A stretch of DNA of 64,000 nucleotides from Haloplanus aerogenes (GTDB taxonomy: Archaea; Halobacteriota; Halobacteria; Halobacteriales; Haloferacaceae): positions 2,232,001-2,296,000 of the forward strand of contig NZ_CP034145.1 of the NCBI RefSeq assembly GCF_003856835.1. The letters run 5' to 3'. The translations under genes and the position numbers were made by a program. Under the pieces are notes generated by a model. The model made no database searches. It was given only the letters and a program-made list of their open reading frames with translations, and was not told the origin of the DNA. Positions 53,480 through 63,132 of the stretch are shown one piece after another; position 1 is the first letter of the stretch, and each line of letters opens with the position of its first letter.

Positions 53480-54311
53480 GTGGTGCTGTTGGGTGAATTT
53501 CACCTCTCTACGTTTTCAGAGGAAACTTGACAAATCTGGCCTCACTTCCGTCCCGATGATCAATCCGGCGGCGTTTACCCGCCAGACTGGTTAATGGAGT
53601 GGGGACTGTCCTCTAGGTACCGTGGGTTGGCATCCATAGTCGCGTTTGGAGCTGTTCGCACACTCAATCGCCAGGCGGCGTGCGATCGGGTTGCGATCAC
53701 TTACAAAAGCTACTAAGGCCTCACTCACCTTCTTTCGTCACCACGTCCTGAACCGTCATCAACTCATGGAAGGGTATTCTCGACTTGATAACCACCCGAC
53801 TCGACGACGATAGGGTCGCGTCCGTTTCGGCTTGCCCCCGAGCGGAGGGCTGCCAGATCGACGATTGCCGGAACGACGGGGAGGTTTTATAAAAGGATGC
53901 GCGAGCGGGTAAACAGCACTCCACATCGGGGACGCTTGGAGTCCATGGGGTAATATCACGAACAGCCTCCTTGACGCACGGTGAGTTGAGTGGAAAGACG
54001 GGATGCCGGCAAGCAGTGACACCCAGTTGATGGCATCCCATGTAAGAGTTGGAACTCGACCGTCGAAAAGTTAGTTCCGAATAACTTCGAGTAGTCCCAA
54101 GTTGGCAATTTTGACGGCCAGTCGATACACATCGATAGCGGGGGGGCACTGACAGCGACATCAGTACCGGACACGATAGCCATATCTCAGACGAAATTTC
54201 CGTTGTGGTTGATGCGGATGTTCCGGTCGCGGCCGACATGGGTTATTGTCTACAATATAATTAATACCGGCGTCCGGTTGCTCTACGGCAGTCTCGGTTT
54301 GAGAGTCTGAC
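53480..54311. other. gene-poor stretch, possible remnant DNA
   Basis: I see no supported gene. Frames on both strands are interrupted. The composition and repeated small hairpins suggest old mobile-element remains, but no transposase motif could be matched. An AT-rich block at 54245-54265 is probably the promoter of the next gene. Confidence 0.35.
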
Positions 54312-54569
54312 ATGGCAAATTGGATCTCCTCACCGGAGGATTTTGGCGGGCCCAAACTAAGCCTCCGGGCGGAGATGTTCGGCCGAGAACACAGGTCACC
54401 TCGGTCGGAACCCACCAGCATGGAAACGGTCTCTGTCGTCCGTCCGTTCGATGACGCTGCCGGCCGAATCCGCTCGGTGCTCGACGATCTGACATCGGTA
54501 CTCGGGGAACGTGGCAAGTCGTCAGGACGACGTAGCGAGAAGCACGGCATCGGAGGGGTGTTCGAGTAG
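54312..54569 (+). CDS. small hypothetical protein
   Basis: An 85-residue frame begins at ATG 54312 (NWISSPEDFGGPKLSLRAE) and ends 2 nt before the next gene. Its TATA-like ACAATATAATTAATA is about 50 nt upstream. Coding potential is moderate and no family is recognised. Confidence 0.4.
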   Translation: MANWISSPEDFGGPKLSLRAEMFGREHRSPRSEPTSMETVSVVRPFDDAAGRIRSVLDDLTSVLGERGKSSGRRSEKHGIGGVFE

Positions 54570-54571
54570 CG

Positions 54572-54871
54572 ATGCCCGAGACGTACGCCGGCCGCGAACC
54601 CGTCACGATGCGTCGACACGATCGTCCGTGGATAGCTGACCTCGAAACTGCCGACCACGCCAGCGACCGACAACTAACAGTTACGGAAGCAGTCGACGCC
54701 GTCGAGCAAACGTATTCCGGCCGATTCGTCGACCTCGTGACGCCCGAACAGCACGGTCACCCGTCGTCGTATCTCTACGAACCGGTGCGAACAGTGGCAC
54801 GGAGCGTCGATATCGAGGACGAGGGGCGATGCTCGTGTGGCGGCTACGTCACTCGCGTTGCGGTCGATTGA
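54572..54871 (+). CDS. small hypothetical protein with CxC end
   Basis: A 99-residue acidic protein (ADHASDRQLTVTEAVDAVEQ) ends in RCSCGGYVTRVAVD, a possible half zinc-ribbon. It is 2 nt downstream of the previous frame and likely co-transcribed. No function can be given. Confidence 0.5.
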   Translation: MPETYAGREPVTMRRHDRPWIADLETADHASDRQLTVTEAVDAVEQTYSGRFVDLVTPEQHGHPSSYLYEPVRTVARSVDIEDEGRCSCGGYVTRVAVD

Positions 54872-55016
54872 CTGGCGTGATGTCCCTGGGTCAGCTATCT
54901 TCGCCACCTCGACGGATGAAAGAAGGCGAGTTAGCAACTGCTAATCGGCCCCCTGTTGGGGCATACGAACATCTCGGGAGATACCCTTTCCGGCGACGAT
55001 ACCATCGGAGTATCTA

Positions 55017-55780
55017 ATGGGCGATCCATCGACTGTCGACGGGACACCGACGAACATCAGGTGGCAATCCATACCGGCAGATACGATCCCGTCCCCAATC
55101 GTTCGGGAACTCCCGTATCTCGAACTGAAACTCGAACATCCCACTCTCGAACCCGTCGGCTTCGGTGATCGCTTCTTTCCAGACGTGATTCCGTACCAGT
55201 TCGACGGGACACCGCGAGTCTGGTACTGGCGCCCAGCGTTAGCACCGTCGTCGACGGCACGATCGGCGGTGACGTAACGACAAGCTACGTTCGGTCGTAC
55301 ACCGCCCCGGACGTGTCGGTGACCCGTCGAACTGAGACGGCGATCGCACTAACGGTCGCCGGGAGCGAATACACCATCGCGACAGGGGAGCGCCGTCGCA
55401 TCCGGCTTTCCGAACAACGTGTCGAGCCAGCGGAACACGAGGGTGGTCCGACAACGGTCACCCCGGAACTGGTAGTCCGCTATCCGGGCCGGCGTGAACT
55501 CCATCATCCCGCGATGGATACGGACTATCGATTGTTCCCATCGTTCGGCCTCGACTTGGATACACTCCCGAATCCGATATCGGTACCAACCGAAGCCGGT
55601 GAACTCGACGATGGGGCGCTCGCGGACGAACTGGGCGTCCACCGTTCCGACCGCCCGTATCCCGAACGCGTCCTCTGGCAGGCGTTCGCGTATACGACGT
55701 TCGATCCACGCGACGACACACCACCGGAACTAACGCAGTTGGAGACCGGTCACATCGTTCTCCGAAAAGAGAGTTTTTGA
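55017..55780 (+). pseudogene. unknown haloarchaeal protein split by a frameshift
   Basis: The first part from ATG 55017 (DTIPSPIVRELPYLELKLEH, DVIPYQFDGTPRVWYWR) stops at 55277. The protein-like continuation is in another frame (APSVSTVVDGTIGGDVTTSY, then VTRRTETAIALTVAGSEYTI) and ends at 55780. The shift is at about 55225-55245. A second start at GTG 55313 is possible. The family is unknown. Confidence 0.5.
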
Positions 55781-55832
55781 GCGACGTACTCCAGTCGGGA
55801 ACAGTGCATGAATCGTTGCCTCCTCGCAGTCA

Positions 55833-56072
55833 CTATCGGGCGTCGACGACCTTGACGTGCCATTCGCCGGGCGACGGATTCGTCGTCTCGTACGTGAAGC
55901 CTCGATTCTTGAGAACTTCGTAGAGTGGCTCCGGTTCGAAGCTATTTATCACCAGCAACGACGCGCCGTCGTCGAGATCGTCGAGAGCGGCCATAATGGC
56001 GTCGAAGGGCGGACCGTCTATCTCGCGGACGTCCAGCCTGTGGTCTGCGTTGCCGTACCGTTTCGAGCGCAT
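55833..56072 (-). CDS. DUF2249 domain protein
   Basis: This 79-residue protein has the DUF2249 pattern (RLDVREIDGPPFDAIMAALD, GASLLVINSFEPEPLYEVL, GEWHVKVVDAR). It is the third DUF2249 gene of the window and lies between nirK and the membrane-protein genes, again linking the domain with denitrification loci. Confidence 0.78.
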   Translation of the reverse strand: MRSKRYGNADHRLDVREIDGPPFDAIMAALDDLDDGASLLVINSFEPEPLYEVLKNRGFTYETTNPSPGEWHVKVVDAR

Positions 56073-56195
56073 ATCCGTGTATTGGCGTGCGAACAGCTAT
56101 ATGTACGCCCGATGACGTTCGCGGAACAGGTCGCGAAGTAAACTCCAGAACGAACTGTGACCAACGGCTATTTGATTCGCCCGACAAGGACGGAT

Positions 56196-56309
56196 ATGGG
56201 CGATCCAGCGTGTTATCGAGCGTATTGTCCGGAGTGTGATCTCCAAGTGACCATCACCGACGACGAATGCCCGGAGTGTGGCACGTATCTACCGCAAGAT
56301 GACGGTTGA
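56196..56309 (+). CDS. 37-residue zinc-finger microprotein
   Basis: ATG 56196 encodes a protein with two CPEC knuckles (YCPECDLQVTITDDECPECG), a classical zinc-ribbon spacing. Haloarchaea contain many such CPxCG-type small proteins. It is too short for standard gene calling. It is likely genuine given the conserved cysteines, with an unknown role. Confidence 0.6.
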   Translation: MGDPACYRAYCPECDLQVTITDDECPECGTYLPQDDG

Positions 56310-56434
56310 GTAAGGACCCCGGATCCGAAGAGCGGCGGAATCACGAACGGCGCCGTACCGACCGTTCGGACAGTCGATACGCACGGGGTGAAACCTGTCG
56401 AACGGAGGGGACAGCATGATCGCAACCGAGATCA

Positions 56435-56710
56435 GTGGCGACGAGCGACCCCCCGGCGGTCGAGGTGTTTCGGAACGACGCGACGGTCCACGTCCAGACC
56501 GGGACAGGTATCGTCTGCGAGGGGGATCGAGAGCATCACGTCGAAACGGGATATCGTCGGGGAAACAAACCTGACTGCAGCGTCGGAGCCGATAACAGTG
56601 CGGAACGGGACCCATTATCCGTTACTGCGTCGCCGACTGATGTCGAACACGAATCGGTACGAACCGACGTTCAGTACGACCAATCCGCTCCACAGCCACG
56701 AGAATCATGA
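56435..56710 (+). CDS. small hypothetical protein
   Basis: A 91-residue frame from GTG 56435 (AVEVFRNDATVHVQTGTGIV) has its TGA overlapping the next ATG (ATGA). Composition is haloarchaeal-like but there is no family match. Coupling to the next frame is the main support. Confidence 0.35.
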   Translation: MATSDPPAVEVFRNDATVHVQTGTGIVCEGDREHHVETGYRRGNKPDCSVGADNSAERDPLSVTASPTDVEHESVRTDVQYDQSAPQPRES

Positions 56711-56817
56711 CCACGATCCGTACGCTCACTGACTTAGAGGGACAGCCCCACGCCAACATCTTCCCGAAGGCGGAACCGAAAACGACTGATCCAGACGGCC
56801 CTGATGCAGTACCGTAG
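56707..56817 (+). pseudogene. N-terminal cupin fragment
   Basis: The 36-residue frame (IRTLTDLEGQPHANIFPKAE) resembles the beginning of small haloarchaeal cupins, which continue with a TVRL-type strand. Here it ends after PDGPDAVP. It may be a truncated gene. It overlaps the preceding frame by ATGA. Confidence 0.35.
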
Positions 56818-56906
56818 CAGACCGGACCGTCTCACGGATCCGCTGGAGAGGAAAACGCAGCACGTAAAGATTGGGATTTATCTCCCGATCGGCCGACGAT
56901 AGCCAC

Positions 56907-58091
56907 ATGGGAGCGGGGCTCGCGTCCGGGCGGCTAAGTCTGTGGACCCGATACTTCACCATGGCGAGTGCCCTCTCCTTCGTCGGAACGGAAGCACTGG
57001 TGGTGTTCGGGGCGCGTCGGACCCTCGTAGCGACAGTCGCGTTGTTCGGCTTCGTCTGCCCCATGATCTTCGGGATGGCTTACCTCTTGATTCCCTCCTT
57101 CGTCGGCCGAACGTTAGTCGACTACCGCCTTCCAGGGGTCCATTTCGTGCTGGCGTATTCGGGGGCTGCCGGCCTGATCGTCGGTCGGATGACCGAAACC
57201 TCGGTTCTCACTCGAGCGGGTGTCGTCTGCTGGAGTCTCGGCGTCGCGTTCTTCGTCGCCGTCCTCGCGTGGACCATCGTTCCCGCGCTCCGTGACCGAC
57301 CCGAGATAGTGACTCGCTCGGGAGATCGACCCCAACGATCGACGCGCCTTGCGACGGCGATGATCCCAGTCTCGATTGGATACCTCGTTTTCGGGACGAT
57401 CGGATTACTGGGGTGGGCTGGATTCGAGCCTATCCCGGCCGTTCCCTTCCCCGCTGTTGTTCACTACTATGGTGCTGGCTTCGCTGCCCTCCTGATATTC
57501 GCGCTGGGAGCACGGCTCATGTCCGGATTCTTTCACGTGACGCCGCCACGAGCAGGCACGTGGATTGTTCTCGTTCCGGGGGCGGTGGGGCCGGGACTGC
57601 TCGCCACCTCGTTCTGGACGGGAGTCGCGTTTCGAGTTGGCGCAGTCCTCCAGACAGTCGCGATGGTCGGATACGCCGGTCTGGTAGGGTACGTCTTCTG
57701 GCAATCCGAACGGCGTCGGCTGGGACTCTACGGCATTCTCCTCGGTGCTATTGCCGGCGTCGTTGCGACAGGGCTCAACGTGCCGGCAGCGTTCGGGACC
57801 GTCGCCCCCGGGCAACTCTCTGCACACGCGACGACCATCATTTCCGGATTTTTCGCGCTTACGATCGTCGGCTACGTGATCCAGTTCTTCGCCCTCACGA
57901 GCGGTCGGTTTCCGGGAGCGACAACCCGGGTAGCCGTCGGCACGATGGGGGTGTTGGCAGTCGGATCCCTCTTTCGAGCGGGTGGACTGCTCATCGCTAC
58001 GCCGGTGTACTCCCGAGGTGGAGCGATCCTCACGCTGTGTGGTGCTGGAGCATACGCGTATCTGGTCGGACGGCGTCTGCTGCGCGAATGA
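56907..58091 (+). CDS. NnrS/heme-copper-like 12-helix membrane protein
   Basis: This 394-residue protein is almost wholly membrane-embedded. Histidines lie in helices (FPAVVHYYGAGFAALLIFAL, SGFFHVTPPRAG, QLSAHATTIISGFFAL). The layout resembles NnrS-like or minimal heme-copper proteins. ATG 56907 lies about 30 nt after a TATA-like GATTTATC, so the transcript is probably leaderless. The convergent neighbour encodes a similar protein. A role with NO or heme is inferred only. Confidence 0.65.
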   Translation: MGAGLASGRLSLWTRYFTMASALSFVGTEALVVFGARRTLVATVALFGFVCPMIFGMAYLLIPSFVGRTLVDYRLPGVHFVLAYSGAAGLIVGRMTETSVLTRAGVVCWSLGVAFFVAVLAWTIVPALRDRPEIVTRSGDRPQRSTRLATAMIPVSIGYLVFGTIGLLGWAGFEPIPAVPFPAVVHYYGAGFAALLIFALGARLMSGFFHVTPPRAGTWIVLVPGAVGPGLLATSFWTGVAFRVGAVLQTVAMVGYAGLVGYVFWQSERRRLGLYGILLGAIAGVVATGLNVPAAFGTVAPGQLSAHATTIISGFFALTIVGYVIQFFALTSGRFPGATTRVAVGTMGVLAVGSLFRAGGLLIATPVYSRGGAILTLCGAGAYAYLVGRRLLRE

Positions 58092-58160
58092 ACGGCCTCG
58101 GTCTCCCCCCCGTCGTACACTGACGGTCCGCGCGCGATGGTAGCGAGGGAGTCAGCATCG

Positions 58161-59531
58161 CTATCGTTGCTCACTAACGTCTGATTCATCGGCGGACCGA
58201 GGGTTCTGTCGCGGGGCAATCGACCCCAACAGGATCTGTCCCATAGAGTGGGGACTGTGTTTGCGGATGACCTGAAGCATATTCGCAGTAAAGACGACAC
58301 TCCCGAGGGTTACTACCCCCCCACCGATCCCCAGGATAATCGACGAGAGCTGAAACCAGTCCGAAAGAACGATCAGGAGGGTTCCACCCACCAGCAGGAT
58401 CGCGTCAGCCGCGGCTAGCCTGTCATCGTAGAGGTCGTCGATCATGGGAACATCCTCGAATCCGAGGCGGTCGCTGTATCGATGAACCCAGATGATGAAC
58501 GGAATGATGTGGTACAGCGTCCCGACGACGACGAATCCGACAGTCCCGAGGACCAAGAGATGCACCGCGCCTGGCGCCCCGAACAGGGAGGCAGGGGCAG
58601 TCGGATCCCGGAGCCACGCTGGGAGAGCGGCGAGCGTCCATGTAGCCAGTCCCGGGACCACGACGGCGTACCGAGTGTGCATCGGCGTCCAGTTGACCTG
58701 CATCTCGTAGAGTTTCCGGGCGAGAATAGTACTGAACGCGAGTGCCGCCCCCAACACGAGTACCGCGCCAATCCGGGCCACGACGGCAGTGTCAGCGAAT
58801 CGACCGAGGGCTAGGAGACCGACGCCGACTGGATGTCCGATCTCTTCGATGGGTCGAAGGTACTCGTCGATACCGTGAAGCTCAGTTTGTGTGAACATCG
58901 TCCCCAGTTGGTAGAGCGCGCCGTAGACTGTCGTTAGGACGGCACCGAAGATGGCGAGAGTGGCGTGTGTTGCTACGACATCGGTACGCGTGACTGGGAG
59001 GTTCGCAAACACGGGTCTCGTGAGACTGATGGCGAGGAGAAACCCCAGGACGGTGAGCAGAATGAAAAATCCGAGCGAGAGTATGAAGTGACGCTCGGTT
59101 ACGTCGTAGGACTCGAGCGGAGCCAGTGTCCGGGCGATGTTGTAAACGAACGTCCAGAATCCAGCGAGCATGAGGCCGCCGAAGGGAATCAGCCATACCA
59201 ACGAGTTGAGTACGAGACCGGCGACGAACCCGGATAGTCCAACAACGACGAGTGTCAGCTGTACACTGGCGAGTCGCCGTGAATAGAGGGTCGCACCCGA
59301 CCAGACGGGGATGAACTGCGTCATCGCACCCATGATCGTGATGCAGATCCACCCGGCCAACAGAAGATGGACGTGGGCGAGGGTTCCGAATCCGGGAATA
59401 GTATCGACGACGACACCAATGCCAACGAGAGTTCCGCCAAGAAGAAACCCGAGTCCGACGACGAAATGTCGTAGCGGGAGCGTCATTGGGGGTTGCTGGT
59501 CCGTCTCGATGTTTCCCGGTATTGCGGCCAT
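58161..59531 (-). CDS. heme-copper oxidase-like 12-helix membrane protein
   Basis: This 456-residue polytopic protein has histidine-containing helices LAHVHLLLAGWICITIMGA, VVATHATLAIFGAV, GAVHLLVLGTVGF and LYHIIPFIIWVHRYS. These recall subunit I of heme-copper enzymes or NnrS. An ATG 15 codons downstream is an alternative start. Upstream, GAATATATTC (59571-59581) is AT-rich. Three such proteins within 9 kb suggest a common theme. Confidence 0.68.
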   Translation of the reverse strand: MAAIPGNIETDQQPPMTLPLRHFVVGLGFLLGGTLVGIGVVVDTIPGFGTLAHVHLLLAGWICITIMGAMTQFIPVWSGATLYSRRLASVQLTLVVVGLSGFVAGLVLNSLVWLIPFGGLMLAGFWTFVYNIARTLAPLESYDVTERHFILSLGFFILLTVLGFLLAISLTRPVFANLPVTRTDVVATHATLAIFGAVLTTVYGALYQLGTMFTQTELHGIDEYLRPIEEIGHPVGVGLLALGRFADTAVVARIGAVLVLGAALAFSTILARKLYEMQVNWTPMHTRYAVVVPGLATWTLAALPAWLRDPTAPASLFGAPGAVHLLVLGTVGFVVVGTLYHIIPFIIWVHRYSDRLGFEDVPMIDDLYDDRLAAADAILLVGGTLLIVLSDWFQLSSIILGIGGGVVTLGSVVFTANMLQVIRKHSPHSMGQILLGSIAPRQNPRSADESDVSEQR

Positions 59532-59764
59532 ATGTCACAGTTAAACCGTTGCCTCCCTGACTGTCGTTCCGAATATATTCTCTCGAAAGAGGAGGTGTCA
59601 TTATCAAATGAGGTGAGTATTCTGTCAGGATCAGAGGATCGCACACGTACACCTGAATCGATTCCTTTGTGCCCATACACCCGTAGGTCAGCTACTAACG
59701 GTGTATGAGTGAAAGTTGAAATCCCACTACTCGTTGATCCACCGCGTGGACACGATGGAGGACG

Positions 59765-61552
59765 TCAGTTATCATAGTAGTATTCTCCATTGGATTTCTG
59801 TTCTCGGTCAAGTTGGCTGCCAGGCTTATTGACCCGAGGACGTCCCGTACGCTCATCGCGACGGAACGTAATCTCGAGCGACGAGAGAAACGCGTTCATC
59901 CCGTCTCGTACCGATTGTGGTGGATTCGCGTGCCCATGATCTCCGGGGGATCCTTCGAACACGACCAAGCGATCAGCGACCCGATCAATCACGAAGAGGT
60001 CGTGATCAACGACGAGGATCGGGTGATCGGTTCGTTTACTAAATCGATGAATCTCGTCAGCGAGGGACACGCGCCGGTCAACGTCCAAAAACGCAGACGG
60101 TTCGTCGATGAGATACAGATCGGCATCGCGGGCGAGGCACAGTGCGATACCGACTCGCTGTAGTTCGCCGCCCGAGAGCGAATCGAGAGGTCGGTCGTAC
60201 AGCACCTCGAGATCGAACGGATCTCGGATCCATGTTTTGAAGCGTCGGGAATGAGTGTCAGTAACCGCTGTGAACTGTTCGTGCACGGTCTCTTGGCTAT
60301 CCGGCGTCATGTACTGTGGTTTGTACGAGACGGAGAGAGTACCCTGAACAGCCCCGCTGTCAGCTTCAATACTCCCTGCGAGCAGTTTCACGAACGTCGT
60401 CTTCCCGAGAGCGTTCTCTCCGACGATGCCAATCGATTCACCCGCGTAGATCTGTCCAGGATCGACTGACAACGCGAATCCCGGGAATTCCTTCTGGAGT
60501 CTTGGATACTCGAAGATTGTATCCTCGTTGGGTGACCCACGCTCGCTGGCTGAAGGAAACTCGATAGCATCGCCGCGGATCTGAACGTTCTCCTCGGTTA
60601 GATATCCGTCCAGAAACTGATTGATGCCTGCACGAACCGAGAGTCGTTGGGAGACGACCCCGAAGCCACCCGAATCCCCATACAGGATATGGATCCCGTC
60701 TGAGAGCAGGTCAAGCATCGCCAGATCGTGTTCGATGACGATCGCTGACGCATCGGTATCCCGGACACGTTCGTGGATCACTTGCGAAACGGTCGACCGC
60801 TGTTTGGCATCCAAGAAGGACGACGGTTCGTCGAACAAGTATAGGTCCGCATCGCTCAATAGCGTCGTTGCGATGGCGACGCGCTGTCGTTCACCACCGG
60901 AGAGGTCACCTAACGACCGGTCACTGATTGACCGAAGTCCAAGTTCATCGACGAGACGACCCGGGTCGGTCGATCGAGAGGTCAGTCGCTGTCGAACCGT
61001 CTCACCGTCCGTATCGGACAGTGAGTCGACTCGTTGGCTTTTGTAGGCCGTTATAACCGATCCGTCACGGAGCCGTTCGAGATGTGTCTGGAGGGTCGTC
61101 CCCCGGAACGATTCGATTGCTCTGTCCCAGCTGGCCCCGTCCGGAGTTCCGAAATTCGGCACCAGTTCACCGGCCAGGATACGTAGGGCAGTGGTCTTCC
61201 CGATCCCGTTCCGACCGAGAAGGCCGATAACCGAGCCTTCGTCCGGTGCCGGGAGGTTATACAGTCGAAATCCGTTCTCGCCGTATTGGTGAACGAGTTG
61301 ACCGGTTTCGGAAGGGAGCGGGACGATTCGGATCGCATCGTTTGGGATCTTCTTTTCGATGAGCTTGTGCTCTCGCATCACCTTGCTGTCGTCGATGTGG
61401 AGGTCGCCCTCGTCGGTGACGTGAAACCCCTCGTGACCGGATCGATTCAGTGGATCGTATTTGACGGCGATGTTCCGCACCTCGTCGGTAACCTTGTCCT
61501 GGTCAATAATTGCGACGTATTCTTCGCTCTGTGTATCGGTAGGAAGGATCAT
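59765..61552 (-). CDS. ABCE1-like ATPase without Fe-S cysteines
   Basis: This 595-residue twin-ATPase has the full ABCE1 layout: an N-terminal domain, NBD1 (GLLGRNGIGKTT; LSGGERQRVAIA; LYLFDEPSSFLD), a hinge, and NBD2 (GIVGENALGKTT; LSGGELQRVGIA; LYLIDEPSAFLD). The N-terminal domain aligns to the ferredoxin part of ABCE1 (AIIDQDKVTDEVRNIAVKYD...PNDAIRIVPLP), but all eight cluster cysteines are replaced. The ATPase motifs are intact. Canonical ABCE1 splits ribosomes using those clusters. This is therefore a divergent paralogue. It overlaps the acetolactate-synthase gene by 4 nt. Confidence 0.85.
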   Translation of the reverse strand: MILPTDTQSEEYVAIIDQDKVTDEVRNIAVKYDPLNRSGHEGFHVTDEGDLHIDDSKVMREHKLIEKKIPNDAIRIVPLPSETGQLVHQYGENGFRLYNLPAPDEGSVIGLLGRNGIGKTTALRILAGELVPNFGTPDGASWDRAIESFRGTTLQTHLERLRDGSVITAYKSQRVDSLSDTDGETVRQRLTSRSTDPGRLVDELGLRSISDRSLGDLSGGERQRVAIATTLLSDADLYLFDEPSSFLDAKQRSTVSQVIHERVRDTDASAIVIEHDLAMLDLLSDGIHILYGDSGGFGVVSQRLSVRAGINQFLDGYLTEENVQIRGDAIEFPSASERGSPNEDTIFEYPRLQKEFPGFALSVDPGQIYAGESIGIVGENALGKTTFVKLLAGSIEADSGAVQGTLSVSYKPQYMTPDSQETVHEQFTAVTDTHSRRFKTWIRDPFDLEVLYDRPLDSLSGGELQRVGIALCLARDADLYLIDEPSAFLDVDRRVSLADEIHRFSKRTDHPILVVDHDLFVIDRVADRLVVFEGSPGDHGHANPPQSVRDGMNAFLSSLEITFRRDERTGRPRVNKPGSQLDREQKSNGEYYYDN

Positions 61553-63132
61553 TCGACGGAGATGTCGATGAGTGCCATGTCACCGCCGACCGCGGAGGTA
61601 ATCGCCTCCTGGAGGTCGGCTCTCGATTCGGGCCGATATCCGTCGATACCGAAGCTCTCGGCGAAGGTGACGAGATCCGGATTGGTTAGTCCGGTTCCAA
61701 ACGACTCACCCGTATGATCGCGCTGTTTCTTCGAGATAAGTCCATAATCGTTGTCGTTGAATACGATGATGGTGTAGTCACAGCCGGACCGAGTCGCTGT
61801 TTCGATCTCGGCGGCATTCATCAGGAACCCGCCGTCCCCAGTCGCCGCGACGACGTTCGCATCGACCGCAAGATCGGCTGCGAGACCGCCAGGAACCGCG
61901 ATACCCATCGACGCGAGCCCGTTCGAGATGATGCAGGTGTTCGGCTCGTACGTCGGGAAATTCTGTGCGATCGCCATCTTGTGATTCCCGACGTCCGATA
62001 CGAGCACGTCCTCGGGCGCCATCGCCTCACGTAATACCGGCAGTACACCTTCGACGGTGAACGGAGCCGTCTCCCGTGGAGTCCGGTAGACATCCGAGAC
62101 GATTCGCTCTCTGAGGTCGGTGAACCACCCTGTCTCGAAGGTCGAACCAGCGGACCGGTACCAATCGGTGAGGTTCCGCAGCGTTCGGCCGCTGTCCGCG
62201 ATGACCTCGATATCGGGATCATACGCTTCGTACACTTCCGCAGGCTCACTATCGACGTGGACGAGCGGCGCTGCTCCATCGTTCCATTCGGCCGGATCGT
62301 GTTCGGCGATATCGTAGCCGACGGTGATGACGAGATCCGATCGTGAGATGGCTACTTCGGCTTCACCATCGGTTCCGGATCCAAGCGTCATCAGCGACTG
62401 CTCGTCGGCATCCGACACTGCTCCCTTCCCCATATACGTCGAGACGACTGGGATACCAGTCTCCGTGACGAACTCGCGGAGTTGCGTCGCGGCTTGCGTA
62501 CGGACGGCCCCGTTTCCAGCAATCACGACCGGTCGCTCCGCCTTTCGTAGGAATTCTTGAACCTGAGCGAGCGTATCGGGATTCGGCGCAGCGAACGGAA
62601 TTCGGTCACGAGAATCCAGCGGACGCATCTCGGTTTCTTCAGCAGCGACGTCCTCGGGGAGTTCCAGATGTGTCGCCCCAGGTTTCTCGTACTCGGCGAC
62701 CTTGAATGCCTTCCGGACGGATTCGTGGACAATATCCGGACTATCGAGTTGTGTGTTCCACTTGGTCACTGGTTCGAACGTCCGTAGCACGTCGATAGCC
62801 TGGTGGCTCTCCTGGTGGAGCCGTTCGAGTCCGCCCTGTCCAGTTATCGCGACCAACGGACTTTTGTCTAGATGGGCGTCGGCGACACCCGTCAAGAGAT
62901 TCGTCGCACCCGGGCCGAGCGTCCCGAGACAGACGCCCGCATCGCCAGTCAAGCGGCCGTGTACGTCGGCCATGAACGCGGCACCCTGTTCGTGGCGGAC
63001 CGGGATGAACGTCACTTCGGAGTCCCGAATGGAGAACAGCAAGTCCTCCAGTTCCTCGCCGGGGATGCCGAACACGTGGTCGACGCCCTCGCGTTCGAGG
63101 CAGGCGACCAGCAGATCCGAGGCTTTCATCAT
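61549..63132 (-). CDS. acetolactate synthase-like TPP enzyme
   Basis: This is a thiamine-diphosphate enzyme of about 527 residues. It shows the catalytic glutamate region FIPVRHEQGAAFMADVHGR, PGATNLLTGVADAHLD and the TPP-Mg motif GDGGFLMNAAEIETATRSG...NDNDYGLI. It is the large-subunit type without a neighbouring small subunit, so it may be a catabolic (AlsS-like) or another carboligase. ATG 63132 or 63129 begins within the aldehyde dehydrogenase stop (ATGA), and its own stop overlaps the ABCE1-like gene, so the three are coupled. Confidence 0.85.
   Translation of the reverse strand: MMKASDLLVACLEREGVDHVFGIPGEELEDLLFSIRDSEVTFIPVRHEQGAAFMADVHGRLTGDAGVCLGTLGPGATNLLTGVADAHLDKSPLVAITGQGGLERLHQESHQAIDVLRTFEPVTKWNTQLDSPDIVHESVRKAFKVAEYEKPGATHLELPEDVAAEETEMRPLDSRDRIPFAAPNPDTLAQVQEFLRKAERPVVIAGNGAVRTQAATQLREFVTETGIPVVSTYMGKGAVSDADEQSLMTLGSGTDGEAEVAISRSDLVITVGYDIAEHDPAEWNDGAAPLVHVDSEPAEVYEAYDPDIEVIADSGRTLRNLTDWYRSAGSTFETGWFTDLRERIVSDVYRTPRETAPFTVEGVLPVLREAMAPEDVLVSDVGNHKMAIAQNFPTYEPNTCIISNGLASMGIAVPGGLAADLAVDANVVAATGDGGFLMNAAEIETATRSGCDYTIIVFNDNDYGLISKKQRDHTGESFGTGLTNPDLVTFAESFGIDGYRPESRADLQEAITSAVGGDMALIDISVE

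Noticed and set aside
53721..54239. 172-codon minus-strand frame
   Set aside because: Ser/Arg-rich with no secondary-structure pattern; likely non-coding.
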